54,314 nt of DNA from Akkermansia muciniphila. Its GTDB lineage: Bacteria; Verrucomicrobiota; Verrucomicrobiia; Limisphaerales; BJHT01. Position 1 is the first letter of the stretch. Each line of letters opens with the position of its first letter. The translations under genes were made by a program, and so were the position numbers. A model generated the notes under the pieces. The model had not been told where the DNA came from, searched no databases, and was given only the letters and a program-made list of their open reading frames with translations. Where the stretch lies: assembly GCA_945861535.1 (NCBI GenBank), contig CAMAUZ010000056.1, forward strand, positions 1 through 54,314, written 5' to 3'. This document shows, in pieces, positions 52,665 through 54,314 of the stretch.

Positions 52665-52914
52665 GTGAGTGCGGCTTGGCCGTAACTATTCCATCGGAGC
52701 GCGGCCTTCAGGCCGCAGAAGCGTGCATCCGGTATAGGGCGGGCGAATTTCAAGACAATTTACTAACTCACCAGACAGTGATTCCGGGTTCCGTTCCGGG
52801 TTTTTTGCAAAGGTCGCTGCGGGCGGGCGTTTCTGCGGCCTGAAGGCCGCGCTCCTGTCGCCCTCACTGCATAGATACGGCTCGGCCGAGTCTCTACAGT
52901 CGCGAACGCCCAGA

Positions 52915-53108
52915 GGACCACCGAGATACGATGAACACAGGGCGGTGCAGCCGCAACCCACGGAGCGCGGCTGTGTCCGCCGAGGACCAGCCGCAGCAGC
53001 CCCGAATCCTCGCCGGCACCTGCTGAAATCAGAGGCGTCCCTTGCGGCCAACCCGCTGCGGCTGGTGCTCGGCGCACACCGCCGCGCTCCGCGAGAAATC
53101 CTCGCAGT
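52915..53108. repeat. Dispersed stem-loop repeat, CTGCGGCTGGTGCTCCGCGC family, copy 2
   Basis: It matches 17478-17670 over its full length, from GGACCACCGAGATACGATGA to CCGCGAGAAATCCTCGC-like sequence (GCTCCGCGAGAAATCCTCGC). The arms GCGCGGCTGTGTCCGCCGAG and GCTGGTGCTCGGCGCACACC pair imperfectly. The wide gap 52598-53819 around it contains only repeats. Confidence 0.85.
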
Positions 53109-53190
53109 GCATGGGGCGGCACAGGTGCGGTGCAAAACTCTGACCGCCTCCGCAGTGAGTACGCGATGCGCGCGCTTCCGCCTTTGCCCT

Positions 53191-53286
53191 CTCTGCGTTC
53201 CTTCCGATCTCTGCGGTGTATTCAGGGAACGCTCCGATCGTCGGGGCGCGGAGTGAAACACCGCAAAGATCGGAAGCAACGCAGAG
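53191..53286. repeat. 29-bp imperfect inverted repeat
   Basis: CTCTGCGTTCCTTCCGATCT plus CTGCGGTGT (53191-53219) and its reverse complement at 53258-53286 with two mismatches, loop 38 nt. Near it, CTCTGTGGTCAAATTG and TCTGTGGTTCTTGAG at 53590 and 53776 are single related words. No gene in 53110-53819. Confidence 0.75.
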
Positions 53287-53819
53287 CCGGAAGGAGCGGA
53301 TGGAAAGGCCCCACACTCGCACAGCAGTCGCCCAGCGTGGAGGGCGGGAAGCAGCGGTTCGTGAGTGCGGCCCCGGTGGCCGGGGAATTTGGGGCAAGGC
53401 AATGGGACGGGGCGAACTGGGGGCGGGCTGAACTGGCCAGCCGTGCGACCGCAAAATCCTCGCGACGGGCGAGGTTTCTGAAGAGTTGTAGTACAGAGGA
53501 GAACAAAGGACGGCCTCGCCAGAGAGTCACCCATCGGTGAACCAATCCCGCCCGGCGAATTCCTGGTCTTCTCTGTGTTCATCGTGTCTCTGTGGTCAAA
53601 TTGTTTCCGTTTGAGTGAGTCGTTACGGCCAGGGGGTAGCTGTGAACTGAGGACGAACCAAATGGCCCGACGAGAGATGAAGCCCACAGCGAAAACCAAG
53701 AACTCACCGTCCGCCGGGGCTTCACTGAAGGACGACGGTTTGAAACAACCGCACCCTTTTCCCCTGTCTCCATTCTATCTCTGTGGTTCTTGAGTAAGTC
53801 CCCACCGGAAAGTCGCACC

Positions 53820-54236
53820 TCAAAATTGCGCCCGGATCCCTACCATGACCGACCGGCTGTCCTGCGGCGTGCGGAAGAAATTGTAGCCGCCGCCCTGGCT
53901 GGCGTTGTAGTAGCGGGCATCGAGCAAGTTGTCCACGCGCACGAAGGCGCTCAGGTTCTGATTCCGGCTGCGCACTTCGGCGTAGAGATTGACGACAACA
54001 AAGCCCGGCGTCCGCTGCCCGAAACCGTCGGTGCCGGGGCTGCTGACAAAGCCGGCCTGCGGGCCGTTGAGATTCAGCGACGGACTGAGAATGAATCGCT
54101 CGTTGTAATTCCAGGTGGAGCCGAGCTTCAACAGTTCGGTGGAAGTATAAGGCAGTTCATAGCGGATCAGTAGCATCCGGATGTTGTGATAGGTGCCTGT
54201 CGTAACGCATTGGTCCGCAGCGGAGTGCGTTGACAT
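53820..54236 (-). pseudogene. C-terminal fragment of a TonB-dependent receptor
   Basis: The last about 110 residues (LLKLGSTWNYNERFILSPSL, NLNGPQAGFVSSPGTDGFGQ, FVVVNLYAEVRSRNQNLSAF, VRVDNLLDARYYNASQGGGY) are the final beta-strands of a TonB-dependent outer-membrane receptor and end MVGIRAQF with the terminal Phe. A receptor needs about 700 residues or more. Upstream of TYHNIRMLLIRYELPY the frame (MSTHSAADQCVTT) is unrelated and closes before the window end, so the barrel and plug are missing. The break near 54160-54180 suggests a deletion or insertion. An alternative is that the gene continues past an element beyond the window. Confidence 0.75.
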
Positions 54237-54314
54237 CAGGGTGTGAGCGATTTGAACTTTTCGCCAGTTTTTCTGCGTCTTTGCTTTCAGTTTTTGCTTG
54301 CCAGAATGCTGTCA

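Noticed and set aside
52686-53699. Minus-strand frame of about 340 codons
   Set aside because: It runs through several dispersed hairpin repeats and shows no domain.

Overview
The window reads as a chromosomal piece of a high-GC Verrucomicrobiota bacterium, probably from the Limisphaerales/Pedosphaera side. This is inferred from gene content and not from a marker tree. The pointers are: pseudopilins with the [24 protein letters not shown] start and a C-terminal ADGSV-type motif, two secreted sulfatases, a quinoprotein-like propeller opening with a WPHWRGP motif, an M60 peptidase, FG-GAP repeat proteins, and intergenic DNA full of hairpin repeats. I saw no rRNA, tRNA, tmRNA, intact transposase, integrase or CRISPR array.

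Layout. 1-5.6 kb: a perfect palindrome, a duplicated 158-bp repeat, galactose mutarotase, a secreted PQQ-like propeller protein, rsmD and an LpxR-type lipid A deacylase. 6.0-9.3 kb: an AbiGi-like gene facing a compact string of toxin-antitoxin genes (degenerate DUF433, a nonsense-mutated HicB, then two HicB/HicA pairs coupled by 4-nt overlaps), followed by a lone OppF-type ATPase. 9.4-15.1 kb: two tandem pseudopilins, a secreted coiled-coil protein, YjbQ and a ten-repeat FG-GAP protein. 15.4-17.4 kb: a ligase-associated exonuclease, rpoZ and smpB, with a terminator-like hairpin ending exactly at the smpB start codon. 17.8-24.9 kb: SGNH hydrolase, frameshifted pseudopilin, fatty acid desaturase, zinc-ribbon Ser/Thr kinase, sulfatase.

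25.3-31.5 kb is a manganese/zinc-type ABC uptake locus: binding protein, outer-membrane barrel, ATPase, a four-helix-bundle cassette framed by heptanucleotide repeats, a permease fused to a complete DtxR/MntR-like regulator, and a second permease. 31.8-39.4 kb: a small ORFan, a second sulfatase, a DUF433/DUF5615 toxin-antitoxin pair, an M60 metallopeptidase, a membrane-anchored cupredoxin-like protein and a secreted esterase. 39.4-44.2 kb: a single-chain MmeI-like (type IIL) restriction-modification enzyme behind a truncated nucleotide-cyclase remnant. It is bordered by related hairpin repeats and followed by a head-to-head array of degenerate 21-bp units (8 in one orientation, 19 in the other). 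44.3-54.3 kb: an unrecognised helical protein, a two-gene membrane/coiled-coil unit of unknown function, a lipoprotein plus an ABC exporter with a cyclic-nucleotide-binding domain, and the C-terminal remnant of a TonB-dependent receptor.

The strongest candidates for something undescribed are the inverted 21-bp array beside the restriction enzyme, the permease-regulator fusion in the metal operon, and the hairpin that ends at the smpB start. Many hairpin repeat families occupy nearly every intergenic gap without any transposase in sight.
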